A stretch of 64,000 bases of DNA from Neocallimastix lanati (nom. inval.) (lineage: Eukaryota; Neocallimastigomycota; Neocallimastigomycetes; Neocallimastigales; Neocallimastigaceae). The notes beneath the pieces were generated by a model that saw only the letters and a program-made list of their open reading frames with translations, was not told where the DNA came from and did no database searches. The DNA is taken from contig JACVTC010000061.1 in NCBI GenBank assembly GCA_016946835.1, positions 226,001-290,000 of the forward strand, read 5' to 3'. This document shows positions 14,305 through 25,065 of the stretch, one piece after another; within the stretch, counting starts at the first letter, position 1; each line of letters opens with the position of its first letter. The position numbers and the translations under genes are program-made.

Positions 14305-14930
14305 ATAAATAATAATAATATATAATAAATAATAATAATAAATAATTAATAATAAATAAATAATAAATAATAAATAATAAATAATAAATAATAAATAATA
14401 AATAATAAATAATAAATAATAATTAATAAATAATAAATAATAATTAATAAATAATAAATAATAAGTAATAAAGTAATAAATAATAAGTAATAAGTAATAA
14501 ATAATAAATAAGTAATAAATAATAAATAATAAATAATAAATAATAAATAATAAATAATAAATAATAAATAATAAATAAATAATAAATAATAAATAATAAA
14601 TAATAAATAATGGAATAATAAATAAATAATAAATAATAAATAATAAATAATGAATAATAAATAATAAATAATACATATAAATAATAATTAATAAAAATAA
14701 ATAATTAATTGAATAAATAATCAATAAATAATAATAAATAATAAATAATAAATAAATAATAAAAAATAAATAAGTAATAAATAATAAATAATAAATAATG
14801 AATAATAAATAATAAATAATAAATAATAAATAATAAAAATATATAATATATAATAAATAATTAGTAAATAATAAGTAATAAATAATAAATAATAAATAAG
14901 TATAAATAATAAATAATAAATTTAAGTTTA
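14305..14930 (-). repeat. Heptamer satellite in inverted orientation (TAAATAA)n
   Basis: About 70 units of the reverse complement of TTATTTA, less pure than the 9-kb array (ATTAATAA, GTAATAA and TGAATAA variants). Together with the arrays at 8.9 and 13.2 kb it forms an inverted pair of heptamer blocks. Open frames on the minus strand here are satellite artefacts. Confidence 0.92.
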
Positions 14931-15309
14931 AGATTTAAACTAATACAAATTTACATGTATTTAGATGTTTAAATTGTGGCTTGCATATTAAATTTATTAC
15001 AATATGCATAAATATATTTAACATACATTAAATATGATATTTTAATAAGTTATTTAATATGTTTTTAATAAATATGATACTTATTTCATAAGTTTCCCAT
15101 ATTCTAACTAATTGTTTGAATAAAATAATTTGGTTTGTCGATGAATATGTGTATTATTTCTTTAAACCAAATTTTCTTAATTCCTAATTTCTCTAATTTT
15201 AATTATATTTAAAAGAGTTTCATAAAGCAATAAATAATTTCGTTTAAGTATAATTAATCAAATAATTTAGTTAAATTTTGAGAATTGATATAATTATTCC
15301 CTCTCAGGT
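14931..15309. other. AT-rich spacer before the inverted duplication
   Basis: No gene seen. CTGAGAGGG (read on the minus strand) near 15300-15308 marks where similarity to the right arm stops. Confidence 0.5.
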
Positions 15310-15469
15310 TTTTTATTTTTTATATTTTTTATTTTTTTATTTTTTATATTTATTCAAAAAATAATAATTTAAAATTGAGAAAAGAAAAAAAGTAAATGGA
15401 TACATTATAAGTATATAGATTTTATATTTAAATAAATGAAAAAATTAAATATAAAATAAATAATTTATT

Positions 15470-15820
15470 AATTTTTATTTCAATATTTAAGGTTTATTAA
15501 TATATAATAATGGTTTTTGGTAATAACAAAGATTAAAATGTTTAATAAAATTTATCTTATTAATATTATTTGTAGCTTTTTAATAATACCATGAAATTAT
15601 TTAAACAAATAAAATAATGTATTTCATATAAAACAAGATTAATTTACAGATAATAATAATAATTATTATAATTAATATAATTCTGACTAATGTAATTATT
15701 TTCTGTAAAGTAATCATATAAAAACTAAAATGAAAATGTAAATAAAATGTAAGGAGTGATAGACTATAAAAAGAATTCCCATCCGAGAATATCCTTTTAT
15801 TGCTATGATTACACATAAAA
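15470..15820 (-). repeat. Repeat block shared with 27450-27950
   Basis: On the minus strand this begins near GTGTAATCATAGCAATAAAA and includes GGATATTCTCGGATGGGAAT. The same block occurs on the plus strand at 27460-27950, where a long A tract interrupts it. Its position relative to the LINE 3' end differs between the arms, which implies rearrangement. The 71-codon frame on the minus strand shows no family features, so it is treated as repeat sequence. Confidence 0.8.
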
Positions 15821-16349
15821 TATTATAAAAAAAAAAAAATAGAATTTTTTTTTTTTTTATTTAATTTATAATAATAATAAAATTACATGATATAAATGAA
15901 AAAATAACAAATAAAAACATGAAATAAAATATTATATATCATATAATTAAGTGCATTAGAAGCAATAGCCTCTAAATTTTCCCATTCATCGATGATAACA
16001 CCACGTCCATTATTACGAGTAATAATTTCAGTATTAGTGTTATCTAACGAATCTGTATTAGTTTTTTCACTGGGAGGTGAAAATCCATACCTTATCATTT
16101 CGACGTCGACGATCTCGGCAACGGTAGATTCAACGGAATATCATTTCATCATCAATTTAAAAGATCGACAAATTAAAGGTATTACGTTTGTTAGAAACTC
16201 CGCAATTCCCACAAAATACGGAATAATCAACAAAGTTGAACTTTGTTTAAAAATATTGTCAACTAATTATCTTTGTTTCCCATCATTAACTTTAATTTTT
16301 TCATATATTGAACGTCCACCAAGAGGAGCACTCAATATAAAGTAATAAA

Positions 16350-17275
16350 TATTATTATCATAATCCTTTTCTGAATCAAAAGAAACATCCAAGGATTTTT
16401 GTTCAATTATCATTGCAAACTTCAAAAAGAGATCATCTAGAAAAGGTTAAAGATTTATTTCTGTAATTTTCCAATTCTTTACAGGCAAAGATCCAGTGAG
16501 AAAAGCTAGGTACACTAACACCACAACAAGGGCAACATATAGGGCAATCTTCTGAGACTACTTTTCTTTTAATGGAAATACTAATGTCAAATTTAAAACC
16601 ACACCTAATTCAAGAAATCCAAAAGAATCCCAACAGATATTTAGGATGTTGAAATGTTAAGTTTTTGATTTCTGAAATAAATCCAAAATCATTCTCCTTG
16701 TAAATAATTGCTTTTTTAGCTTTTGAAGGTTTGAAGACATCTCTTTCCCAATAAAACATTTTTATTTCACTTTTTTTTTATCATTTAATTTCTTATCCAA
16801 AGTCCTTGACTCTTTAGTTCATGAGTAATGTGACATAGTAGGAATATTATTAGTGAGATGATTAATAATACATAATGAGCTTTTCCATTTTCTAAAGAAG
16901 CGTAATTGAGATATAGCACTGACAGCTGAAAGAGGAGGTATTCTCAATTCACGAGTGGTATCATAGAGACTAAAATAAGAATTGCGAGATTTAAATCCAT
17001 AACTCCAATAAAATCCTCTATTAATAATTTTTTGAGCTTTAGAACATCTACTCTTATTTGAACTAAAGAGAGGAACATAATATATATCAAGATTAAGAAT
17101 TAACGAAATTAAAATATATTTCTTCAATGGGAGAGTAATAGATTTATTAATAATAAATCGAAAGTACGAATTTAACTTGACATTTAAATTACTGTTTAAT
17201 TTGGATTGCATAGGTTTCAATGATAAAGATTCATTAAAAGGAATACCCAAGATAAGTATAGTTGTCAGTTTAAAG
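16350..17275 (-). pseudogene. LINE post-RT region and C-terminal zinc knuckle (broken)
   Basis: The frame resumes with a YLG-type motif (TYLG, then GIPFNES after a one-base shift) that normally follows the RT thumb. It continues through LPLKKYILISLILNLDIYY to a stop near 16819. After further frame breaks (MFYWERDVF), a Cys/His cluster reads CPICCPCCG, then eight residues, H, five residues, C at about 16545-16470. This resembles the C-terminal zinc knuckle of many LINE polyproteins. The right-arm copy at 28412-28470 keeps the same cluster. Confidence 0.82.
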
Positions 17276-18613
17276 ATGGATCACAAGAAACTTTAGCATG
17301 AACTTTATCACCAGCTTTAATAGTTGTTTCTATAAATTTATTGACCATTTTATTAGAACTTAATTCTTCATTATCATCAAATTCATTAAGAAGAATTGAG
17401 AAGTAGTTACTTGAGAAAATTTCATTATGCTTTTCATTACACATGTGTTTGGACCACTTGAATCTTCTAGATGGAGTAGGAGCACAAAAACCTTCTGAGT
17501 CATCATTTTTACAGGAAAGGATAAGAGGGAAGTGGTCAGAAATATCATTGAATGTACTACAAATAGATAACTTATTAATATATTCCTTCATTTTACAATT
17601 AAATAAAACATGATCAATACAAGACGATCTACCATCCCGAGCCCATGTGAAATCGAGACCTGATAAATTTTTAGTGAACCACTGATGAGATGATTTATTA
17701 AGTAAACTTTCTAATTGGGATTTAGACATATTAAAGTCACCTACAAGAATAGAAGGTGTATTAATATGTTCCTTTATCCAATTAGAAATTTCTGAAAAGG
17801 AATTCTTTCTTTCTTCCTTATGAGTGACCGAAGGAACATAAATATTACCAATAGTGTATTTAATTTCCCAAAAAGAAGTAATGTTGACAGAAATGATATA
17901 CTTATATTCAAAAGGATCTGGAGAAAATGAACATGAACGATGTATACTTTTACTAAGACCTCTCATACCTGGTATATTTGAATCAGCTTTTCATAAAATT
18001 GTATTATAGTGACAAAGAAATGGATAATTATTTGAATGTACATTAAGGTATTGGCTATTACCGACCTCTTGCAAGCAAATACAGACAGGTTTAAAAATTT
18101 CATTAAAGTATCTAATACCATCATGTTTTTCAGCATTCTATCCATTAATGTTCCAATTGACTCAAAGATTGAAGAATTGAGTAGACGGTGAGTAAATGCT
18201 ATTATAAAGAAAATCTTTTACCATTAATTTAGTTTCAAAAGAAGAAAACTTATTGTTGAAATTCTTAGCATAACTGAAAGTTCGAATTTCGTTGGTTTTG
18301 ATCCAATTAATTTTATATTTAGGAAGGTATCTAGTAAGAAGAAATAAAATATTTAGATAATAGGTGGGTTTATCATAGTTTATTCTTAAAATGAAGTAAT
18401 TTCCATATTTGGTGTGTGTTTTTTTGTAATTCCATGAACTATTTTATTACAATTGGAAATAGGCATACTAAGAAATTCCCAAAGTTTATTAACAGACCAT
18501 GATTGAAGATCATGAATAAAGATAAGAATGAAATCTTTATTCAGAATATCGTATCTTCGAAGGCCTCGCCGCAAAATAGGTATAGTTGCTGAATTTGAAG
18601 AACTGTTATCCAT
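17265..18613 (-). pseudogene. LINE N-terminal region and APE-type endonuclease domain (broken)
   Basis: A first frame starts at 18613 (MDNSSSNSATIP). After a frameshift the endonuclease follows from about 18165. Its motifs appear in family order: NWNING (18150-18160), the metal-binding Glu in CLQEVG (18061-18085), GDFN (about 17735), IDHVLF (about 17615) and SDHFPL (about 17537). An in-frame stop sits just after NWNING. The last open segment, 233 residues long, runs from 17966 to 17265 and ends shortly after the endonuclease. In intact LINEs this enzyme nicks target DNA to prime reverse transcription. Assignment to the exonuclease-endonuclease-phosphatase superfamily is firm; the LINE clade was not determined. 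Confidence 0.88.
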
Positions 18614-19059
18614 TTCAAGAAAGCCAAAAAAAAATAAAGTTAAAAAAGTGTAGAAAATAATAATAATAATAATAAAAAATAGATAAATTTTTTTTTTTTT
18701 TAATATATATAATAAAATAAAAATAAAAGAGAAAGTAAATTCCCTTTAAATAGTATATAAAAAAATATTAGTGTTGAATATATGAAAGCTTGAATTATAT
18801 AGTTGTTCTTGATGATTTTATAGTTTTTTGATTTTGTAAAATATTGATTTTAACCGGTATTACTGTTATAGTATTTATAAATTTACACAAGGGTTAGAAA
18901 TTTATTGATACAAAACTACTAGTATATAAAAATGAATGATCATTTCTTTTATCTTTTGGCTGAATGTAATTCTTTCAATTAATAAAGCTCTTTAAGACGT
19001 TAAAAATTTTCTGTTGATTAATAATAAATTAGCAAAAAGTATATTTAAAAAAGAAATAA

Positions 19060-19505
19060 ATATTAGTAGAGAAAGACCATAAAAAAGATTCCTATCCTTT
19101 AAATAATTTCTTAAACACAAGCTTTGGAGTGAATCAATCTCCTACATTTCCATTTTACAATAGCTACATGAAAGTATAAATAATACTATAGAAAAATACA
19201 TATACAAAATAATGCTAAAGAAGAAAAATACAATAGATTCATTACAATGATAATATGTAGAAACTACATGATATTATTAATTATACAACTCCAATGTTAC
19301 TACATATCCAGTTTAAAACAATATAAAACATCAGGTTCATTTTCTACAGTCTTCCAGTATTCCAGTTTTCTCTCTTCGTACTAGAAGCTACTTTAGAAAG
19401 GATAACCATCGATTATTATCAGAATCACAGAAATCTGCAATTAGTACACCTGATATAAGCTATTCCTTTTCCATCAACCCTCTATGGACCTGGAAAAACA
19501 GTCCA
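19060..19505. other. Left-arm-specific island of higher sequence complexity
   Basis: This is richer in G+C than its surroundings and absent from the right arm. On the minus strand several short open stretches occur in shifting frames (for example RVDGKGIAYIRCTNCRF), like a heavily decayed coding sequence. It may be the 5' part of the neighbouring LINE or an unrelated transposon remnant; no family was recognised. Identity to the right arm starts again just inside 19505. Confidence 0.45.
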
Positions 19506-19969
19506 CATCAAAAGAATAGAATAAATATATAAATTTTTTTTAAATGACATAACGTGAAATTAATAAATATGTAAATATAGTAAACTATTTATATATAATA
19601 TTTTTTAGGATAAGAATTAAATACAATAAAAATAAATAAATAAATATTTTATGTGATGAAACTAAATCAAATGAACTCCTAAATATTAAAAAATCTTTCT
19701 AATTTTTATTAGTATTATAGTAAAATTGTTTTTTTTAATATATATATATACATATTATAACTGAATTTATAATTTATAATAAATAAATTTATTTATAAAC
19801 ACTCCTCAACACTTTACAAATTTAAAATAAAAATAAAGATTATATATATATATTATTTTTTTTAATCTTTTAATTATTTTTATTATTATTATTAAAAAGA
19901 AAAAATCCTTATTCGATATTGTTATATTACAAATTATATAGAAGATATTAATGATTGCTCTAATAAATT

Positions 19970-20165
19970 TTTTTAATATATATATATCAAATATATATAT
20001 TTACAAAAAAAATAAAAATTTATAATATTTTTTTAATATATATATATCAAATATATATATTTACAAAAAAAAAAAAAAAATAAAAAATTATAAAGTATTT
20101 TTTAATATATATATATCAAATATATATATTTACAAAAATAATAAAAAATTATAAAATTTTTTTAA
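19970..20165. repeat. Three tandem units of about 60 bp with AT palindromes, 3' of the left GH5 gene
   Basis: Each unit contains TATATATATCAAATATATAT followed by TTTACAAAAA and an A-rich tract. The array lies about 100-300 bp downstream of the GH5 stop codon, within or just beyond the likely 3' UTR. The mirror copy is at 26805-26985. Confidence 0.85.
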
Positions 20166-20266
20166 TATTTTATCTTTACTTTTTTTTGTATTTAAACTAT
20201 ATAAGGACTTAATTCAATTTTTTTTTTTTTTTTTTTTTTCTGTTATCCTATATTATTTCATTTCAT

Positions 20267-21868
20267 TTAGCTTTGCCAAATCTTATTACAGTTCTTAACA
20301 ATATCTTCACATTTACTGGCATCCCCTTGTGAGGTCCAACAGCCATCGACTTCCTTATAACATTTATCGGCCATACTTTGCTTACAGTTCCAGTCATCCT
20401 TTGGACAGCTCAAATAGTCACCTGATGGAGCTGGTGAATCTTGTTGTTCAGTTGGTTGTTCTGGTTGAACTGGTGGAGCTGGTAGAGCTGGTTGAGTTGG
20501 CATATTGTTATTGTTATCATTATCACTACTTGGAAGAGTCTTTGGTGGTAAAGAAGAGGATGGAGTATTATTATTATTATTATCAGTAGTTGGGATTTTG
20601 GTAGGGACTTCAGCTGGAAGTTCATTTGGAAGAGATTTTGGTGGTAAATCAACTGGAGCATTATTATTATTAGCATTAGCATCAGCATTAGCATTAGCAT
20701 CCATTGGTGGAGCATTTGCGTTGGTTTCATTACCTTGTGGAGAAGCAGAAGTTTCTTCTTTGGTTGGGGTAACAGGACCAGTGGAACCAATACCCTTCAT
20801 TAAACTGTTAACAACTTCTGGAGCCTTAATTTCAAAGGTAGTTCTATCAATAAGACCAAAACGTTCACCAGTACCTTCAAAGACACCATTATCCCAAATA
20901 ACACATGGAACACCAATAGCTTTAGCACCCTTAGTGTAATATTCAGCCCATTTAGCACGTTCAGCATCATTTTCACGACTCATAGCACCAAATTCACCAA
21001 TAATAACTGGAATATTTTGACTAATAAATTTGGTCTTAATTAAATTGAAGAGGGAATCTAATTCACTTGGATTATCGAAGGTGGTAACAGCACCATCAGC
21101 ATTATTTAAGGCAAAGTTGTATGGAGTATAGGCGTGGAGTGAAACGATTAAGTTATTATCACCAGATGGTAATTTGAAGGCATTGATGGCACTATCTTGG
21201 GTTGTGGCAGCATAAGTTGGAATCATTAAATGACGTTTAGCATTTTCACCACTACAACCACGAATGGTTTTAACGAAAAGTTCATTCATTTGATTAACGA
21301 AATCCCAACCTTCACTATCACCACCAGTCCATTCAACTGGATCACCAACCTTTCTTGGTTCATTTAAACCTTCAAAAATTAGGTGTTCATCATAGTCTGC
21401 AAATTCAGCAGCAATTTGTTTCCAGATAGCGACTAAAATAGTTTTAGCTTTTTCTAAGTTGTTAGCAAAAGCATAGTTCCATTTTTCATGATGAATATTT
21501 AAAATAACATAGGCTCCATTTTTATAGGCATAATCTACTACTTCATGAACTCTCTTCATCCAGGCACTATCGATCTTATAATCTGGACCTTCGCCAAAGT
21601 GACCATCCCATGTGGTTGGAATACGGAAAGTATCAAAACCATCCTTCATTAAAGCAGTGAAAAGTCCTTCAGTAGTTTTCACATTACCCCAACAAGTTTC
21701 AGAAGCAGTTTGATCCTTAGAATAATCAAGTGTGTCGGCACAATTGGCATCTAAAGTATTACCTAAACTCCAACCAATTTTCATATTTTTAGTTAATTCC
21801 ATAGAGGACATAGCATGGCATCCTAAAATAGATAAACCAGCTAAAGTTAAAGTACTAAATAATCTCAT
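20267..21868 (-). CDS. Secreted GH5 endoglucanase with Asn/Pro-rich linker and six-Cys tail (left copy)
   Basis: Intronless, 533 residues. A signal peptide of about 19 residues (MRLFSTLTLAGLSILGCHA) implies secretion. The GH5 catalytic domain spans about 24-362: GWSLGNTLDA, Arg82 in FRIPTTW, His125-His126, the acid/base Glu170 in LNEP, His245 and Tyr247, the nucleophile Glu292 in IGEFG, and Trp325. All expected catalytic residues are present. It should hydrolyse beta-1,4-glucan bonds in plant cell walls; the motifs resemble endoglucanase subfamily 4, but that is inference. A repetitive Ala/Asn then Pro/Asn linker covers about 366-483. The tail (484-533) has six Cys as three C-x6-C pairs and no canonical fungal dockerin signature. 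Close resemblance to rumen-bacterial enzymes and lack of introns fit the known bacterial origin of such genes in these fungi. Confidence 0.95.
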   Translation of the reverse strand: MRLFSTLTLAGLSILGCHAMSSMELTKNMKIGWSLGNTLDANCADTLDYSKDQTASETCWGNVKTTEGLFTALMKDGFDTFRIPTTWDGHFGEGPDYKIDSAWMKRVHEVVDYAYKNGAYVILNIHHEKWNYAFANNLEKAKTILVAIWKQIAAEFADYDEHLIFEGLNEPRKVGDPVEWTGGDSEGWDFVNQMNELFVKTIRGCSGENAKRHLMIPTYAATTQDSAINAFKLPSGDNNLIVSLHAYTPYNFALNNADGAVTTFDNPSELDSLFNLIKTKFISQNIPVIIGEFGAMSRENDAERAKWAEYYTKGAKAIGVPCVIWDNGVFEGTGERFGLIDRTTFEIKAPEVVNSLMKGIGSTGPVTPTKEETSASPQGNETNANAPPMDANANADANANNNNAPVDLPPKSLPNELPAEVPTKIPTTDNNNNNTPSSSLPPKTLPSSDNDNNNNMPTQPALPAPPVQPEQPTEQQDSPAPSGDYLSCPKDDWNCKQSMADKCYKEVDGCWTSQGDASKCEDIVKNCNKIWQS

Positions 21869-22375
21869 TTTATTTATTTATGAAAGTTAATAATAATAAT
21901 TGAATTATAAAAATAAAAAAAGTTTTATATGAAGATTTAATTTTAATTTGTTTATTATAAAATAAAATATATATATTTTCTGTTTGAAATCTTCTAATTA
22001 TATTTAAAAAATAAAATAATAATCTATAATACAAATTTTATAAATAAATAAAAAATGATAATAAATATTTTATATTTATATATACAAAAATAAAAATACA
22101 ATTTATATATATTAAAATTAAAATTAAAATTGGAATTAAAAAAAAAAAAATTACAAATGGAAAGGAAAAAATGATGTTTTTATATACAATATTTTTTATA
22201 TTTACTTATTTATTTATAGTAATGATTATAATATAATTAATATTTAAAATTTTATTTCATTTTAATTTTTTTTACTTAATTTTATTTAATTTTATGTATA
22301 ATAATTTTTTTTACTTATATCTTTAATTTTATAATTATTAATTATAAATTTATACCAATAAATTTTTGTTATCCT
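21869..22375 (-). promoter_or_regulatory. Upstream region of the left GH5 gene
   Basis: This lies between the ATG at 21868 and the tandem repeats near 22380. The start context is A-rich (AAATAAATAAAATG on the coding strand). The whole segment is mirrored almost unchanged at about 24560-25065, so both genes probably share regulation. Because the entire arm is conserved, individual sites cannot be singled out. Confidence 0.5.
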
Positions 22376-22665
22376 ATATTAATGTCCTCAATAAATGATT
22401 AGTTTGTGTCAGAATATTTAATTTTTTTTTTTATTTTTTATTTTATTATTAATTGGAATTTAAATTTTTATTTTATTTTATTATTAATTAGAATTTAAAT
22501 GTCCTCAATAAATTATTAGTTTGTGTCAGAATATTTATTTTATTTTTTTTTTTATTTTATTATTAATTAGAATTTAAATGTCCTAAATAAATGATTAGTT
22601 TGTGTCAGAATATTTAATTTTTTTTTTATTTTTTATTTTATTATTAATTAGAATTTAAAATTTCA
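22376..22665. repeat. Tandem repeats at the inner end of the left arm
   Basis: Three copies of a unit containing TTAGTTTGTGTCAGAATATT begin near 22383, 22500 and 22579. They are separated by T-rich tracts and TTATTAATTAGAATTTAAAT. The right arm has the mirror array plus about three additional shortened units, so the copy number differs. Confidence 0.88.
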
Positions 22666-24147
22666 TTTCGAAAAGTTTCATTTCGGAAAATTTACATAAA
22701 TAATTTCATTTGAAATTTTGCGAAATACCACACACTCGCGTACTTTATCATATTATTATTTAATTAATTCATTATTCATTATTAATATTAAATATTATTA
22801 TTTGATAATTCATTATTCATTATTATTTAAATTTTCCGTATTAGTTCAGGTTTATTTCTTTTGTTTTAATACTTTGATCTAATAAATATTAAATATACAA
22901 TTAGCATATTTAATATTACTTATTAATAAGATTATTTTATCTTTTTCTTTATAAAATAAAAAAAAAAAAGAAATTCATTATATATATTTTCCCCTTTATT
23001 TCATATTAATATATATATGTATATATAAAACTACAAAGATTAAAACTTTTTTTTTTTTTTTTTACCTCTCTACTTATATTTATTAATAAATTAATAAATA
23101 AATTTCTATAAACTATACTTTTATAATTGTTAATAACGATATTAATAATTTTTAATAAATTATATATTAAATATCTTTTTTTTTTTTTTTTTTTTTTTAA
23201 TAAATAATTTAATATCTTTTCATCTATAATTATTATGAAAATGAAACAACTATTTAATTTTAGATATTTTATATTTATTATTAATTAGCAGTTATTTATT
23301 ATTAATTAATATTTATTTATTATAAAATAGTTATTATTATTAAATAATATTTATTTATTATTAAATAAGAGCTATTATTATTAATTAATAGTTATTATTA
23401 AATAATATCTAATTGTAGATATTTCATTAATTAGTTATTATTTATGATTTATTATTCCAATTATTTTTATTTAATAATAAGTTATAATTAATAATAATAT
23501 TATCATATTTATTAATTAAATAATAATAATTAATATTAAACTATTTTTATTTTTAAAAATTTTAATTTTTTTGTTTAAAATGAATAACAATGATTTTGAG
23601 ATTGTGCTAAAAAAAGATATTGAATAAAGCTGTTTTAATGTAAATAGGAAAAGAACCAATTATTCAAAATAAAGCAATCATAAATAATAATAAATTAATG
23701 AAATAATGAAATAAAAATAAAATAAAATAAAACAATGAAAATAAAATCAAAAATTTTAAATAATATGATTATAATCTAATAATAATAAATAATATGATTA
23801 TAATCTAATAATAATAAATAATATGATTATAATCTAATAATAATAAATAATATGATTATAATCTAATAATAATAAATAATATGATTATAATCTAATAATA
23901 ATAAATAATATGATTATAATCTAATAATAATAAATAATAATATGTAATATGAGAGAGATATTTAGCCAATGTGTAACAAATTTGTTTTATGTATGAATTG
24001 CATAAAACAAACCATAAAAACAGTTAATTTAATTAACTCTTTATTTTTTATATTAAATTTTTATGCCGCTTTGAACATAAATTAAGTAATGGATAAATAA
24101 TACAATTATGAAATAATTTTTTTTTTTTTTATTTCAACGGCCATAAA
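22666..24147. other. Single-copy spacer at the centre of the inverted duplication
   Basis: About 1.5 kb without a supportable gene. It starts with a Cys-codon-free AT-rich patch carrying CATTTCG-type motifs (22674-22738), holds the 29-bp tandem array at 23761-23935, and a short more complex piece at 23940-24080 containing GAGAGAGATATTTAGCC. It is asymmetric, so the palindrome has a real loop. Confidence 0.7.
23761..23935. repeat. Six copies of a 29-bp tandem repeat
   Basis: The unit contains TATGATTATAATCTAATAAT and repeats at 23761, 23790, 23819, 23848, 23877 and 23906 with essentially no divergence, indicating recent expansion. GATTATAATC inside each unit is a 10-bp palindrome. It lies in the loop of the inverted duplication. 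Confidence 0.93.
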
Positions 24148-24560
24148 TTTAAATTCTAATTAATAATAAAATAAAAATAAAAAAAAAAAAAATTTAAATT
24201 CTAATTAATAATAAAATAAAAATAAAAAAAATTTAAATTCTAATTAATAATAAAATAAAAATAAAAAAAAAAAATTTAAATTCTAATTAATAATAAAATA
24301 AAAAATAAAAAAAAAATTAAATATTCTGACACAAACTAATCATTTATTTAGAACATTTAAATTCTAATTAATAATAAAATAAAAAAAAAATAAAATAAAT
24401 ATTCTGACACAAACTAATAATTTATTGAGGACATTTAAATTCTAATTAATAATAAAATAAAATAAAAATTTAAATTCCAATTAATAATAAAATAAAAAAT
24501 AAAAAAAAAAAATTAAATATTCTGACACAAACTAATCATTTATTGAGGACATTAATATAG
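24148..24560. repeat. Tandem repeats at the inner end of the right arm
   Basis: Mirror of 22376-22665, with three units containing AATATTCTGACACAAACTAA. About three extra shortened units (AATTTAAATTCTAATTAATA plus an A-rich tract) lie at the inner edge, so the array has expanded or contracted since duplication. Confidence 0.88.
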
Positions 24561-25065
24561 GATAACAAAAATTTATTGGTATAAATTTATAATTAATAAT
24601 TATAAAATTAAAGATATAAGTAAAAAAAATTATTATACATAAAATTAAATAAAATTAAGTAAAAAAAATTAAAATGAAATAAAATTTTAAATATTAATTA
24701 TATTATAATCATTACTATAAATAAATAAGTAAATATAAAAAATATTGTATATAAAAACATCATTTTTTCCTTTCCATTTGTAATTTTTTTTTTTTTAATT
24801 CCAATTTTAATTTTAATTTTAATATATATAAATTGTATTTTTATTTTTGTATATATAAATATAAAATATTTATTATCATTTTTTATTTATTTATAAAATT
24901 TGTATTATAGATTATTATTTTATTTTTTAAATATAATTAGAAGATTTCAAACAGAAAATATATATATTTTATTTTATAATAAACAAATTAAAATTAAATC
25001 TTCATATAAAACTTTTTTTATTTTTATAATTCAATTATTATTATTAACTTTCATAAATAAATAAA

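Larger units (their letters stand above)
15890..18613 (-). mobile_element. Decayed non-LTR retrotransposon (LINE) lacking its reverse transcriptase
   Basis: Reading on the minus strand from 18613, the relic has a short N-terminal frame, then an APE-type endonuclease, then the post-RT region and a C-terminal zinc knuckle. The palm and fingers of the reverse transcriptase, normally several hundred residues, are missing at a junction near 17265, so the element cannot move by itself. Several frameshifts and stops interrupt the frame. The 3' section (16970 to about 15890) is duplicated in the right arm. Confidence 0.88.
15310..22665. repeat. Left arm of a large inverted duplication
   Basis: Read on the minus strand, this arm matches 24148-29325 on the plus strand in interrupted blocks. 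22665-19505 pairs with about 24285-27430 and contains the GH5 gene with its flanks. 16970-15840 pairs with about 27990-29100 (LINE 3' part). 15440-15330 pairs with 29120-29325. A further block, 15820-15470, pairs with 27450-27950 but occupies a different place in the order. The left arm additionally carries 16970-19505 (LINE endonuclease and an unassigned island), which is absent from the right arm. The arms are similar but not identical. Confidence 0.9.

Noticed and set aside
14299-14724. 141-codon YYLLFII-repeat frame (also 13227-13457 and 47495-47767)
   Set aside because: Pure translation of the TTATTTA satellite, which has no stop on that strand.
20410-20790. 126-codon Leu/Gln/Met-rich frame (and 26144-26530)
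   Set aside because: Alternate-frame reading of the GH5 linker, without start context or domain.
20505-20939. 144-codon plus-strand frame over the left GH5 gene (and its twin at 25995-26435 on minus)
   Set aside because: Antisense of the GH5 linker and catalytic end; repetitive Leu/Ala/Ser content follows from the linker codons.
23761-23935. CRISPR array
   Set aside because: The units are directly adjacent without spacers, so it is a simple tandem repeat.
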